64,000 bases of DNA from a virus (IMGVR_UViG_3300042891_001512:1-64000); one strand, 5' to 3'. Positions 25,866 to 35,573 are shown, counted from the first letter of the stretch. The notes: a model not told the origin generated them from the letters alone. Program-made: numbers and translations.

Positions 25866-27964
25866 TGGCTGAGATTATAAAAAAAATTGAAAACTTAAAA
25901 CCAGGCAAGAATTATATATTTAGTGTCAGAACCAAAAATACCGACATTAACGCTTATTCAGAAAGCGTAGATTCTATATTAGTTTCAATTCCTAAAGATA
26001 CCACGATACCAGACGCCATATCTAATTTAGCTCTATATGCATCATTTGAAAATGTCATGTTTGTTTTTGACTTTAGTAATGATTTAGATATAGACAAATA
26101 TGAATATGAATTATACGACAATGGTGCCGGCACGGGGACAGCTACTTCAACAGGTTTTAGTTCCGCAAACGTTTTTACGGTAGCGGTACCAAACAGTACA
26201 GACACGGTCGCTAAAACTTATTGGGGCAGAGTTAGATCAGTAGACACGACTGGCAATCTTGGTCCATGGACAGCTTTAACTCAAACTGATCAATCAACAC
26301 CGCTAATTGATAGCCAATATATCAGCAGCTTAACTGCATCAAAAATAACAGCTGGAACAATAGGCGCACAAACAATAACCTTGTCTGGGGCTAACTCCAT
26401 TCTAAAATCTAACAACTATGCCGCAGCGAATACTACATTTGGTGGAACCGGTTGGAAGATAAGTGGAGATGGAAAAGCTGTATTTAATGACGCTAGCATT
26501 AGATCTAGTTTAGACATTGGTGAAGATCAAGGAACATCAGACGCCACGTCATTCCATGTTGATTCGAATGGAAACATGTGGAGCGGTTCAAATAGCACTA
26601 GCTTTTCTATAGCTCCATTTAGAGTCACTAACACTGGTGATGTTACAGCCAATAGTCTCACTTTAACAGGTAGGACATCTTTAAACAATAGTGGAAACGC
26701 TTCTATATTTTTGACCAATAATGTTGATGGCATAGGTCTTTATAGTGATGCGAATACAGCATTCTATGTTGATGCTACTGACAAGTTTTCTTTGGGCAAT
26801 AAGCTAACATGGGCAAATAGCATATTAACAGTACAAGGTGTATTGAAGCTTAGCGATGGCTCAGATGTAGTCGACGCAGAAGAAGTTGGCAATATAGCTC
26901 AAGATCTTGTTGATGAATTTGGTAACTCCATATATGATGATGGTTTTATAGGTGGCTTAACAATATCTGCTAGTAAAATGTATTATGGTGCTGGGGCTTT
27001 TGCTAGCAGCAATACAGCCTTTTATGTTGCAAAAAATTTAAGTACTGGTCAAGCTGATTTTTCTCTAGGCAATAAACTAACATGGGATGGAACAACTTTA
27101 AGCATAACTGGTAACGTTGCCATTACCGGCGGGACAACCTATACCACAATTCAAAATGCATATGATGAAGCAAACAGCGCATCCGATTCAGCAGGGCTAG
27201 CTTACTCAACTGCTATAGATGCCTATGGAATAGCAATCAGTGCCCAAGGCACTGCAGACGACGCCTATTCGGAAGCCATAACAAAAATAGGGCCAGGAAC
27301 ACTGATTGCAGAGATTAATGGAGCAGCTACAAAAATTACTGGAGATCAAATTGAATCAGGCACGATAAGAGCTAGTACATCTTTTATAGCAGAAGGATCT
27401 GGAATTTTTAGAAATTCAGATTCATCATTTTATGTTGACGCTGGTGGCGGTGTTTCAACTGATAACATACTATCATCTAGAGGTAATTTAGCTATAGACA
27501 TAGCTTTAAACGATGAATGCAATATGGTAAGATTGGGTAATCCAGTTACGACCGGGACTTTTACTGTTTTTGGAAACTTAAGATATAAAACAGCTTCTAC
27601 ATATTCCGATAAAAGAATAAAGAATACAATAACACCTATTGAATCTTCAATTAATTTTATAAATAAATTAGAACCAGTTAGTTATTATTTAAATCATTTT
27701 AGCCATGAAGATACTTTAAATAGCATTACCACAGATAACACTGGAAAAAGAAAACATTTTGGCCTAGTAGCTCAAGACGTAAAAGCAGCATTGGATAATT
27801 CAGGTTATCCATCTTCAGAGTATTCACTTTGGAAAGGTAGCGAGCCAGGAGAAGAAGACCGTCTTCAGTCAGTTTCCTATGATGAAATGGTACCCCATTT
27901 AGTTAAAGCGGTTCAAGAATTGTCAGCTAAGATAGAAGAACTTGAGTCTAGACTAAACTCGTGA
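25865..27964 (+). CDS. Tail spike/fibre with C-terminal S74 intramolecular chaperone, 699 aa
   Basis: Residues 1-40 look like the end of a fibronectin type III module (LKPGKNYIFSVRTKN). The middle is repetitive beta shaft with recurring NTAFYVDA / DFSLGNKLTW units. From about residue 579 (YSDKRIKNTITPIES) the sequence fits the peptidase S74 chaperone (endosialidase CIMCD family), which trimerises fibres and then self-cleaves, usually at a Ser near the domain start. It ends in a short coiled coil (VKAVQELSAKIEELESRL). Expected to be trimeric and receptor-binding. Confidence 0.85.
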   Translation: MAEIIKKIENLKPGKNYIFSVRTKNTDINAYSESVDSILVSIPKDTTIPDAISNLALYASFENVMFVFDFSNDLDIDKYEYELYDNGAGTGTATSTGFSSANVFTVAVPNSTDTVAKTYWGRVRSVDTTGNLGPWTALTQTDQSTPLIDSQYISSLTASKITAGTIGAQTITLSGANSILKSNNYAAANTTFGGTGWKISGDGKAVFNDASIRSSLDIGEDQGTSDATSFHVDSNGNMWSGSNSTSFSIAPFRVTNTGDVTANSLTLTGRTSLNNSGNASIFLTNNVDGIGLYSDANTAFYVDATDKFSLGNKLTWANSILTVQGVLKLSDGSDVVDAEEVGNIAQDLVDEFGNSIYDDGFIGGLTISASKMYYGAGAFASSNTAFYVAKNLSTGQADFSLGNKLTWDGTTLSITGNVAITGGTTYTTIQNAYDEANSASDSAGLAYSTAIDAYGIAISAQGTADDAYSEAITKIGPGTLIAEINGAATKITGDQIESGTIRASTSFIAEGSGIFRNSDSSFYVDAGGGVSTDNILSSRGNLAIDIALNDECNMVRLGNPVTTGTFTVFGNLRYKTASTYSDKRIKNTITPIESSINFINKLEPVSYYLNHFSHEDTLNSITTDNTGKRKHFGLVAQDVKAALDNSGYPSSEYSLWKGSEPGEEDRLQSVSYDEMVPHLVKAVQELSAKIEELESRLNS

Positions 27965-27970
27965 TATACT
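27942..27970 (+). promoter_or_regulatory. Leaderless-type promoter (TTGAGT-17-TATACT)
   Basis: TTGAGT (27942-27947) and TGA-TATACT (-10 at 27965-27970) are spaced 17 nt. The ATG at 27977 lies 6 nt after the -10, so the start codon would be at or near +1. It lies inside the end of the spike gene. Confidence 0.65.
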
Positions 27971-27976
27971 AATAGA

Positions 27977-28183
27977 ATGTCTAGAATAAGAGCAGGTGAA
28001 AATTTGACGCCTTCAAGCATTCAAAATATTAATGATGAAGATTCAAACTTAGATGTTAATATTATAATAGCAACTTTTCAAGAAAAACTTAGCAGCTTAA
28101 TGACCGAATTGGTTATTAAGGAAGCTACAATTAAACAGCAATCAAACATTATAAGAAAACTAAAAGGACAAAATTATGAGTGA
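27977..28183 (+). CDS. Coiled-coil small protein, 68 aa
   Basis: No Shine-Dalgarno; the -10 box ends 6 nt upstream, implying a leaderless mRNA. The C-terminal 45 residues have a heptad pattern (FQEKLSSLMTELVIKE). It overlaps the next gene by 8 nt. Possibly a small assembly factor before the portal. Confidence 0.55.
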   Translation: MSRIRAGENLTPSSIQNINDEDSNLDVNIIIATFQEKLSSLMTELVIKEATIKQQSNIIRKLKGQNYE

Positions 28184-28361
28184 TGTAGTAGAAACAACTG
28201 AAGAAAAGAAAGATTTTTCTGTAGAGATTAAGATCAGTGAACAGAACCTTTCTTATAGAAGCGATTTCGCTGAAGCCGAAACCGTTTTTTGGCTTGAAGC
28301 AGTAAAAGATCTTATTATTAAGAATGCCTTTAATAAAGCTGGCCTTGAGCAGGGTAACTAA
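28176..28361 (+). CDS. Small hypothetical protein, 61 aa
   Basis: An acidic N-terminus followed by a helical region (FAEAETVFWLEAVKDLIIK). Preceded by AAAAGGACA and overlapping the coiled-coil gene. No motif recognised. Confidence 0.5.
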   Translation: MSDVVETTEEKKDFSVEIKISEQNLSYRSDFAEAETVFWLEAVKDLIIKNAFNKAGLEQGN

Positions 28362-28418
28362 CTTATAAAAATATAATCTAATAAGTACTATTCTATTAGA
28401 TTTATACGGGAGCCCCAA

Positions 28419-30113
28419 ATGCCATTATTAGACTATTTACCATTTCGTCAGATAGACGATTTTAACAGTGGTAACTTTGTAGCAAAAACTATAGAGCCTG
28501 AAGACGTAGGCACTTTGGGTAAGGTTATGAGAGTGGCATCGCTCGCTCTTGGCTATCATGGTTCAGTTTACTGGTATAACACTAGAGCAACATTTGAGCC
28601 ATCTCCATATGACTTTGACAGAATTATGCAAGCGGTAGATACCGATTCATATATCCGTCAAGCGATGAATAAATATAAAGATTTATTCTGGAAAGAAAAT
28701 TGGAAGATAGTTGGGGAAAACCCTGAAGCAGTAGCTTATCTGTATCAAAGAATAGACTTCTTGGAAATGACCATGAAGAGACCATTTTTGGACTTCTTAA
28801 TAGAAGTTTCCGATCAACTCTTTAAGTACGCTAACTGTTTTGTAGTTAAAGCTAGAGGAGATATTTCTGAATATTTTCCAGATAAGTTAAATCCAGTTTC
28901 AGCTGAACAAACAGTAATAGGATACTATTTAATCCCGACAGAACAAGTAAGAATTCTTAGAGATAGATACAATAGGCCTAAGTCATATGAGCAAAGAACT
29001 GACCCTTTAACTTATTCTCCTTCTGTTAAAACTCCAGTTTGGTCAGCAGATAGAGTTATCCATCTTCATTTTGACAAAAAAGCCGGCAGAGCTTTTGGTA
29101 CGCCGTTTTTAACAAACGTCTTGGATGACGTAATCGCCCTAAGACAATTAGAAGAAGATATTCAAAATCTTGTTCACAGAGAATTATTCCCTCTTTATAA
29201 ATACAAAATTGGAACAGCTGAGCAACCAGCAGAGCCAGAAGAAATATCACGCGCTGCAGCAGAAATTGAAAACCTCAGAACAGAAGGTGGTCTAATACTT
29301 CCGTTTAGACATGATATTGAAGTTGTTGCATCAGGCAATCAATTACTTGACGCTTCAAATTATCTTGAACACTTTAAGGAAAGAGTTGCTGTTGGTTTAG
29401 GTTTAGCTCCGCATCACCTTGGTATGATGATGAATGGTGGCAATAGATCTGTAACAGATAGATTAGATATAGCTCTTTATGACAAGATCAAACAGTACCA
29501 AAAACAATTCGCTGAAATTGTTAGAGTTAACATTTTTAACGAACTATTGTTTGAAGGTGGTTTTGACCCGATTAAGAACCCAATTGATGATGGGGTGTCA
29601 GACCGTTGTTACTTTAAGTTTAATGAGATTGACGTAGACACTCAAGTTAAAAAAGAAACGCATGTAATACAGAAATATACTAACTCTATTATTTCTTTGT
29701 CTGAAACTAGAAAAGAATTAGGCCTTGATCCAGAAATTGATGAGTCAGAACTGTTTGGCGCTATACAAGCTAGAATCCAAATGGATATAGCAACTCACCA
29801 AGCAGACGTTCAAGCCGCTGTAGCCCCTCAGCAGAGTGCAGTGACTAAAACTTCAGCAAGTGGTGGAACCACGCAGACTGCACCACCAAAGCAACCTAAG
29901 TCTACAAACCTGCCAAATAATACAAAAGGACCAGGTAACATTATTAGACCAACAAATCAACAAGGTACAAGAACATCTCCAAATATTAGAAGAGCAGATG
30001 ATTTAAGTTGGTTGTCAGTAGTTGAAAATCTTTTGGAAAAAGAGTATACTGTCATAGAGACAGATGACTTAATGTCAGATATTCCAAAGGATGATGATGG
30101 GCTTAATAATTAA
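28419..30113 (+). CDS. Portal protein, 564 aa
   Basis: The dodecameric portal forms the head vertex and the packaging channel. The sequence has the helical clip/wing pattern and late helices of phage portals, including the stretch HHLGMMMNGGNRSVTDRLD near residue 330 that is typical of portal families, then VNIFNELLFEGGF. A Gln/Pro/Thr-rich disordered region (about 460-520) leads to a short acidic tail. It lies upstream of protease, scaffold and capsid as expected. Confidence 0.85.
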   Translation: MPLLDYLPFRQIDDFNSGNFVAKTIEPEDVGTLGKVMRVASLALGYHGSVYWYNTRATFEPSPYDFDRIMQAVDTDSYIRQAMNKYKDLFWKENWKIVGENPEAVAYLYQRIDFLEMTMKRPFLDFLIEVSDQLFKYANCFVVKARGDISEYFPDKLNPVSAEQTVIGYYLIPTEQVRILRDRYNRPKSYEQRTDPLTYSPSVKTPVWSADRVIHLHFDKKAGRAFGTPFLTNVLDDVIALRQLEEDIQNLVHRELFPLYKYKIGTAEQPAEPEEISRAAAEIENLRTEGGLILPFRHDIEVVASGNQLLDASNYLEHFKERVAVGLGLAPHHLGMMMNGGNRSVTDRLDIALYDKIKQYQKQFAEIVRVNIFNELLFEGGFDPIKNPIDDGVSDRCYFKFNEIDVDTQVKKETHVIQKYTNSIISLSETRKELGLDPEIDESELFGAIQARIQMDIATHQADVQAAVAPQQSAVTKTSASGGTTQTAPPKQPKSTNLPNNTKGPGNIIRPTNQQGTRTSPNIRRADDLSWLSVVENLLEKEYTVIETDDLMSDIPKDDDGLNN

Positions 30114-30390
30114 TTCAGAGATTAGCAAGCAGTTCTTGCTAGAAGAAGACGCTGTTCAAGGATTCAAGAAGGCAGTTGCCAATAATCAACAACAACTTGC
30201 TTTGAAGGTTCTAACAGAAATAATCGATACTTTCATGGAAGCATTTGATCTTCTAATTGAAACAGAAGACGACTCGGCAACAGAAGAAGAAGCTGTTGAA
30301 CCTAAAGCTGAAGAAGTAAAAGAAGAAAAAAAGCCAGCAGCAAAAAAGGCTGATGTAAAAGAAGAAAAAGTACAAACTGAAGAAAAATGA
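30091..30390 (+). CDS. Small head-region protein with Lys/Glu tail, 99 aa
   Basis: Three consecutive ATGs at 30091-30099 overlap the portal 3' end, with AAAGG just upstream. Residues 1-60 are helical; the remainder is a highly charged Glu/Lys/Ala tail. It could be a scaffold-like or portal-associated factor. No family recognised. Confidence 0.5.
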   Translation: MMMGLIINSEISKQFLLEEDAVQGFKKAVANNQQQLALKVLTEIIDTFMEAFDLLIETEDDSATEEEAVEPKAEEVKEEKKPAAKKADVKEEKVQTEEK

Positions 30391-31163
30391 AATTAATAAT
30401 TGGCTGTCCAATTTATAAAAGAGATTGGATTCTTCCGGAATGGATTAGGTGTATTATTAATCAATCCATTGACATGAACGATGTTGGTTTGATTTTTGAA
30501 ACATCACCTGATGATTTTGAAACTACTAACTCTTTATTAACTTGGAAAAGATTAGACAAAAGATTCCAAACTTTTGAGATTAATGAGAGAAAAGATATAC
30601 CTCATTTTGAACATGAGAATAACGGAAGACAATGGACTATGTCCAAATATCATAATATGGTGTCTTTAAGGAATTCAATACTTCAAAGAGTAAGAGAGTA
30701 TCAGCCAGATTTTTATTTGAGTTTAGATTCTGACATCTTGCTGCAAAATCCAAATACAATAGAATTATTGATAGCACACATTAAAGACGGGGCAGATGCA
30801 GTGTCACCTTTGATGTTTATGACTCCAGTGGACACAAGATTCCCCAGCGTAATGAGCTGGAAGGATGAGGAACATAATATAGCTTATAGAAAAGAAAAGT
30901 ATCCTTTAGGGGAATATTTCCAATCAGATATTATTATGGCCGCAAAAATGATGTCTAAAGATGTTTACAATAATGTAGATTATCAATTCCATAAACAGGG
31001 TGAAGATCTTGGTTGGGCAAAAAACGCCACAGAAAAAGGCTATAAACTATATAGCGCATCCTACATCTATGCTCCACATCTAATGTCTAGAGATATGTAC
31101 CAGCATTATCTAGTAAACGGAGACAATAGGGGTAATATTAAAACTAGTCAAGTTTTGGTGTAA
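30387..31163 (+). CDS. GT-A-type glycosyltransferase, 258 aa
   Basis: A nucleotide-sugar-dependent transferase by motif. It starts MKLIIGCPIYKRDWILPEWI, the usual GT2-like N-terminus, with D114-x-D116 (SLDSDI) as the metal-binding DxD and a later GEDLGWA segment like the catalytic ED. Donor and acceptor are unknown. It lies within the head-gene block directly before a 2OG oxygenase, so virion protein glycosylation is a reasonable inference. A degenerate copy of its C-terminus is found at 31770-31832. Confidence 0.7.
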   Translation: MKLIIGCPIYKRDWILPEWIRCIINQSIDMNDVGLIFETSPDDFETTNSLLTWKRLDKRFQTFEINERKDIPHFEHENNGRQWTMSKYHNMVSLRNSILQRVREYQPDFYLSLDSDILLQNPNTIELLIAHIKDGADAVSPLMFMTPVDTRFPSVMSWKDEEHNIAYRKEKYPLGEYFQSDIIMAAKMMSKDVYNNVDYQFHKQGEDLGWAKNATEKGYKLYSASYIYAPHLMSRDMYQHYLVNGDNRGNIKTSQVLV

Positions 31164-31166
31164 CAC

Positions 31167-31751
31167 GTGCTTAAGGAAATAGGTCCTGTTGGTTCAGGAA
31201 TATATTTCGGTCAATTATTTAGTAAAAGACTTGCTTCTGCTTTTATGGAACAGTTAGATAAACTTGAATCAAATATTCCATCAGAAACAGATAAAAACAA
31301 ATTCAAAACTTATTCGGTAAATGAATCAGCTACTGTTAGCGGATTTTTATTAACGTCTGTCCTTGGGTCTATATATTCCCGACTGACAAATCAGTACTCA
31401 TTAATGACAGGAATAAAACTTGTTATCCCATCATTCCCAAATCCAGGTTTCGTAATCAAAACCCAAATGACTGGACAAATACACGGTGTGCATAGTGACG
31501 GCAATAACTTAGATTATGAGGGGAGTAGAGTTTTGCATACTTCAGCTATATGCATGAATGATAACTATGAGGGCGGTCATACGCAATTTTATCTTAGTGG
31601 AACAATGGAAAAACCAAATATCGATATAGATATAAAACTAAAAGCGGGACAAGCACTAATATTTAATTCAAACTTAAATTATCATGGCATTACAGAAGTT
31701 ACTTCTGGGTCTAGGATTACTTTACTCCAACTTTGGAGAGAGTGGTTATGA
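31167..31751 (+). CDS. 2OG-Fe(II) oxygenase (prolyl-4-hydroxylase-like), 194 aa
   Basis: GTG start. The double-stranded beta-helix core shows HSD (H109, D111), NDNYEGGH (residues 132-138), then H173 (NYHGITEV) and R183 for 2-oxoglutarate binding. It catalyses Fe(II)/2OG-dependent hydroxylation, most likely of a peptide side chain. It is bracketed by a duplicated piece of the glycosyltransferase 3' end, suggesting insertion as a cassette. Confidence 0.8.
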   Translation: MLKEIGPVGSGIYFGQLFSKRLASAFMEQLDKLESNIPSETDKNKFKTYSVNESATVSGFLLTSVLGSIYSRLTNQYSLMTGIKLVIPSFPNPGFVIKTQMTGQIHGVHSDGNNLDYEGSRVLHTSAICMNDNYEGGHTQFYLSGTMEKPNIDIDIKLKAGQALIFNSNLNYHGITEVTSGSRITLLQLWREWL

Positions 31752-31769
31752 ATAAAAATAAAGGTAACA

Positions 31770-31832
31770 GGTTTTAACAATTATTTGACAAAATCCAATA
31801 ATAGGAGTAGTATTAAAACTAGTCAAGTTTGA
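31770..31832 (+). pseudogene. Remnant of a glycosyltransferase C-terminus
   Basis: In frame, this encodes NNYLTKSNNRSSIKTSQV plus a stop, matching the C-terminus of the 30387-31163 glycosyltransferase (QHYLVNGDNRGNIKTSQV). Twenty bases (TATTAAAACTAGTCAAGTTT) are identical at 31136 and 31811. It marks a past duplication or an insertion of the oxygenase gene between copies. Confidence 0.7.
31785..31813 (+). promoter_or_regulatory. Sigma70-type promoter (TTGACA-17-TAGTAT)
   Basis: A perfect -35 TTGACA (31785-31790) and TAGTAT (31808-31813) with 17-nt spacing. A second candidate -10, TGATATATT (31840-31848), follows. They lie upstream of the protease-scaffold gene. An ATAAGATT...AATCTTAT palindrome (31852-31871) could be an operator. 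Confidence 0.55.
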
Positions 31833-31917
31833 TAAACTATGATATATTCATATAAGATTGTTTAATCTTATAAAAACAAATTTACTATATAGCTGATCAG
31901 TAATAAAGGAACAAATA

Positions 31918-33598
31918 ATGGCTTTTGACTTTGTAGAAAATTTCACTATAGAAATGCCCAAGTTCTCTGATTCCAACTATAATTTTATGGAATCATTTGA
32001 TAATAAGCAAGGGCTTATAATCGAAGTTGCCGCTATACATGAGCGGATTAACAGCTAACTACAATAACTATTCAGCAATAGAATTAGAAAAGGCTCTCCA
32101 GTCTTGGGTCGAGCCATACCCTAAGCCTATCATCCTTAACCATGATCTTAATTCTGAGCCAATTGGTCGTGTTATGGCCGCAAGAATGGACAAAGAAGAA
32201 GATGGTTCGTCTTTTGTCCGTTTGCAGATTGCCGTGACCGACCCTGTTGCTGCACAAAAAATAGCCGATAAAAGATATATGACCGGTTCCGTGGGTGGAA
32301 GAGCGGGCAAAGCTGTTTGTTCGATATCTGGCGATGATCTAGCATCAGAAGACGCAAGCGGCAAACCAAACGTTGCTAAATTTAAAAGAGGCAAAATCTA
32401 CAAGGGCAAAATGGCTTTTGTTGATATGCAAGACATTTCCTTTAAAGAATACTCATTTGTTAACCAACCAGCAGATCAAAGATCTGGGGTAAGAGGTTCT
32501 AAGTCTGTAGAGGGCAAAGCACCAGTTGCCGACTCAGAGAACTGGGTTGCTAGAAGCTCAGCTTTTGTCCTGCACATGGACAATGATGATATTGTTTCAA
32601 TAAATGAAAATGAATCAATGTTTAAAAATATGAAGAAAAAAGAATCAAGACCAGTTTACCTGCATCTTAAAGGAGCATTCCTTAGTGCGATGGCTGTCCA
32701 AGAGAGTGAAAATGTAATTAACGAAGAGTCTTCATTACTATCTAATGAAGACTCTATTGAGAAAAAATATGAGGAGAATCTTAAAATGGATGATACTGCA
32801 GTGAATGAAGACATCCTCGCCGTCGCTCAAGAACTTAGCGAAGACCTTTCAACATTGGCGAGCGCTTCTAAGGAAGAGGAATCAGCAGAACAAGTAGCTG
32901 ACGAAGCAAACGAATCAGCAAAAGCTGAAGTAGAAGAAGTAAAACCTCTTGAAGAACAAGAAGAACTAGTCGCAGTTGAGTCAGATGACGAATTAGCAAA
33001 AGCTAAAGCCCGCATAGTTGAACTTGAAGCACAGATCGCTTCTGCAGCACCAGCCGCAGAACAAGATTCTACAGAAGTTGCAGATGCAACAGAAGAACAG
33101 AGTGAAGAAGCAGTTGTTGATTCTGTTAAAGCTGAAATTTCTGAAGAAAATAAAGATACTGAAGGAACAGAAGCAGAGCTCACTGGTGAAAAAGTTGCCC
33201 CTGAGCAAAATGCTGATGATTCAGTCAATAAACTTCAGGCTCTTGAAGAAGAAAACCAGAAGCTTAGAAGTGCATTACATAGAACTCTTGCAGAAAGAGT
33301 TGTTGATGCAAAGATTACAATTGGTATTGAATCATACGAAGCTAGAGAAGCATTAGTAGCTGACCACGTTAAGCGTACAGCTTCTTCTTTAGCTGATTCT
33401 TTAAGAGATCTTGCAGGTATGCCAGCAGCCAAAAAAGCAAAAGCAAACTTGCCAGAAATTAATTCTGAAATCGAAGCTAGCGAGAATGAGACAGGTGTCA
33501 TAACTCTCGATAGAAAAGACGAAGAAAAAGAAACAGTAGAGTCAACACCACTTGAGGACATCTTTGTAGATGCTCTTATGGGCCGTCGTAAACTTTAA
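31918..33598 (+). CDS. Prohead protease-scaffold fusion, needs +1 shift, 559 aa
   Basis: ATG 31918 has AAAGGAACA. Frame 0 reaches GAG CGG ATT AAC AGC TAA (CGG at 32044). In +1 the sequence continues as ...AAIHE-GLTANYNNY and stays open to 33598. The joined protein has the Ser-protease pattern of phage head maturation proteases: LNHD (H75), PIGRV, TGSVGG (S124) and KEYSFVNQPAD. The Gly restored at the junction fits the conserved 'EGxTxN' lead-in of such proteases. From about 240 onward it is acidic and Ala/Glu-rich with coiled coils, a scaffold-like part expected to be cleaved. A shift would set the amount of full-length protease-scaffold. Confidence 0.85.
32044..32047 (+). other. +1 frameshift site 3 (GAG CGG A) in the protease gene
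   Basis: Frame 0 stops 3 codons after CGG. Skipping C gives GAG-GGA-TTA-ACA, restoring H-E-G-L-T-A-N at a family-conserved position. Confidence 0.85.
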
Positions 33599-33628
33599 AA
33601 AAAATAATATCTTAAGGAGATAACTTAA

Positions 33629-34405
33629 ATGAGTTTAGCAAAATTTCGTAAAGTTGGCACCAAAACCGGTGCTGGTCGCTTTGTAGTTTCGCAGGGTATC
33701 GCACCTGCAGCCTACTTGCTCACACACCCAGGTCTTCCAACCTGGTACACAGATTCAGAAGATGATCGTTTTGAAGTAGTAATAACCAAGGGAACAATCC
33801 TTTCGGTAATTGCTGATAGCAATGGCGACGCACGCGTTGTCCCTGCAAACGGTACAGCATCAGACAAGGATTATGGAGACAATATGCCTTCAACCTGGGA
33901 TCCAATGAATGGCGCAACGCCAAACTATTCAGGATCGGGCGCAACTGACACAGTAACTGTGCCTGCTCGCTCCATCCCAATCGGTGTTGCGCAGTATGAC
34001 CTTTATCGTCCATTTGATAAGGGCACATCACAAGGTGCAGGTTTCATTACCCATGGTTACGTAGAGTACCCAATGGTTAGTGGATTGAACGCTGACGTAA
34101 CTGTTGGTTCGCTCGTAAGATCGGATAGCATGGGACGTCCAGTTAAGGCAGCGGCAGCGAATTTCTTAAATTCGACTGACGTTTATTCTTACCTCCAGGT
34201 TGGTAAGGTTATTGAGGTAGAAAAGTTTGCAACCAACTTTGATGATGGTCTGCTTTCCTACATGCAATTGCCGTCAGATCCAGGTGCTTTGAAGACTGTA
34301 TACGAGCTCACACGCTCGGGTTCATTCTCGGGTAAATTGGGTATACGTTCTAACTTGGACGTTACAAATGTGATTGGTGCATTCCGCGTCAATCTCACAC
34401 TTTAA
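33629..34405 (+). CDS. Head structural protein before capsid, 258 aa
   Basis: Strong AAGGAGATA Shine-Dalgarno. A beta-rich protein located between protease-scaffold and major capsid protein, where head-decoration proteins usually lie. Its codons are richer in C/G at third positions, like the capsid gene and unlike most neighbours, consistent with very high expression. No specific family recognised. Confidence 0.65.
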   Translation: MSLAKFRKVGTKTGAGRFVVSQGIAPAAYLLTHPGLPTWYTDSEDDRFEVVITKGTILSVIADSNGDARVVPANGTASDKDYGDNMPSTWDPMNGATPNYSGSGATDTVTVPARSIPIGVAQYDLYRPFDKGTSQGAGFITHGYVEYPMVSGLNADVTVGSLVRSDSMGRPVKAAAANFLNSTDVYSYLQVGKVIEVEKFATNFDDGLLSYMQLPSDPGALKTVYELTRSGSFSGKLGIRSNLDVTNVIGAFRVNLTL

Positions 34406-34434
34406 GAAACAATAGCAGGAGGAAAGATCCTAAG

Positions 34435-35499
34435 ATGAGTAAGACAATCCAAGAGCTCCTCTCGGGTCTCCCAGCATGGGAGACTGTATTAACCGAGGAT
34501 GGGCACATCGACGAAAACAATAGAGTGACCATCAAAGAGGCTTTTGCATCACCAGATGCAGCAGCACTTTTTCCTAAGGTCATCTCTCGTACACTTAGAG
34601 AAGCAGCAGAGCCACAGTTACTCGTGACTCCACTATTATCAACAGTGCGACTAGGAAAAGGACGCTCCTTGGAGTTTCCAGCCGTAAACGCAATTCAAGC
34701 AGCAGAAATTCCAGAAGGACAAGAGTACCCAGAACAGGCACTCGCATTTGCTAAGCAGATTGAAGGCAAAGTCTCGAAGAAGGGCGTTAAGCTCTCCTTC
34801 ACAGAGGAAGTCATCGCAGACTCCCTTTGGGATATTGTAGGTCTTCATGTTCGCGCAGCAGGTCGTGCAATGGCCCGTTTGAAGGAACAAATTGCCCTCA
34901 GCCGTTTCAAGGACGCAGCAACAATTGTGTTCGACAACGCTGGTGGCGGTTACGATAGCACAACCGGTAGAGGGATCGATGGCGAGTTCAACGACACTCT
35001 TCACTGGGATGATGTTATCGACATGGCTGCTGTTCTGATGGCAGAAAATCATGTCCCAACAGACTTTATCCTCCACCCATTGATGTGGTCGGTATTCTTG
35101 AAGGATGCGATTTTCCACACTGGTGGATCCGCTGCAGCTGTTAACACAAGCTGGGGCTACCGTCCAGACTCACCAAGTGGTGCACTCAATTCGACAGCCC
35201 CAATGGGTCTGAATGTAATTGTCACACCATTCGTAAGCTTCACTGCTAAGTCAGGTGCAACGCCAGCTAAGTCTGACGTGTTCTTGATTGACCGCAACGA
35301 AGTGGGTACCCTCCTTGTCAAGGATGAAATGAGCACAGATCAGTTTGATGATCCAACTCGTGACATTCGTCAGATGAAGATGAAAGAACGCTATGACATT
35401 GTAATGCTCGGTGACGGTGAAGGAATCACAGTTGCTAGAAACGTTAACCTTGCTCGTAACTACGAAGTTCAGGTTACCAACGATATTACAGTATCATAA
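34435..35499 (+). CDS. Major capsid protein (HK97-fold type), 354 aa
   Basis: AGGAGGAAAGATC gives one of the strongest Shine-Dalgarno sites here. The length, the position after protease and decoration genes, and the layout (helical N-arm; EFPAVNAIQAAEIPEGQEYP; long helix VGLHVRAAGRAMARLKEQIAL; DFILHPLMWSVFLKD; C-terminal DIVMLGDGEGITVARNVNLARNY) match HK97-fold capsid proteins. Codon use is biased as in highly expressed genes. A terminator follows. Confidence 0.88.
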   Translation: MSKTIQELLSGLPAWETVLTEDGHIDENNRVTIKEAFASPDAAALFPKVISRTLREAAEPQLLVTPLLSTVRLGKGRSLEFPAVNAIQAAEIPEGQEYPEQALAFAKQIEGKVSKKGVKLSFTEEVIADSLWDIVGLHVRAAGRAMARLKEQIALSRFKDAATIVFDNAGGGYDSTTGRGIDGEFNDTLHWDDVIDMAAVLMAENHVPTDFILHPLMWSVFLKDAIFHTGGSAAAVNTSWGYRPDSPSGALNSTAPMGLNVIVTPFVSFTAKSGATPAKSDVFLIDRNEVGTLLVKDEMSTDQFDDPTRDIRQMKMKERYDIVMLGDGEGITVARNVNLARNYEVQVTNDITVS

Positions 35500-35538
35500 G
35501 ACCTTAGGGTTAGTTATAGTTACGAATCCCTAGAGAAT

Positions 35539-35573
35539 GGGGGGTGTGAGAGAAATCTCCACCCCCTATTTTC
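35539..35573 (+). terminator. Rho-independent terminator after the capsid gene
   Basis: GGGGGGTG pairs with CACCCCC across a TGAGAGAAATCTC centre that can extend the stem (GAG/CTC), followed by TATTTTC. Placed 40 nt after the capsid stop. Confidence 0.75.

Noticed and set aside
24921-25900. Possible additional frameshift joining the 24921 and 25865 genes
   Set aside because: The junction has a TAATG overlap with no CGGA, and neither side shows a broken domain that would require fusion.
32827-33228. Leftward Ser/Ala-rich frame opposite the scaffold
   Set aside because: Complement of the Glu/Ala-rich scaffold coding sequence; such antisense frames are expected from that composition.
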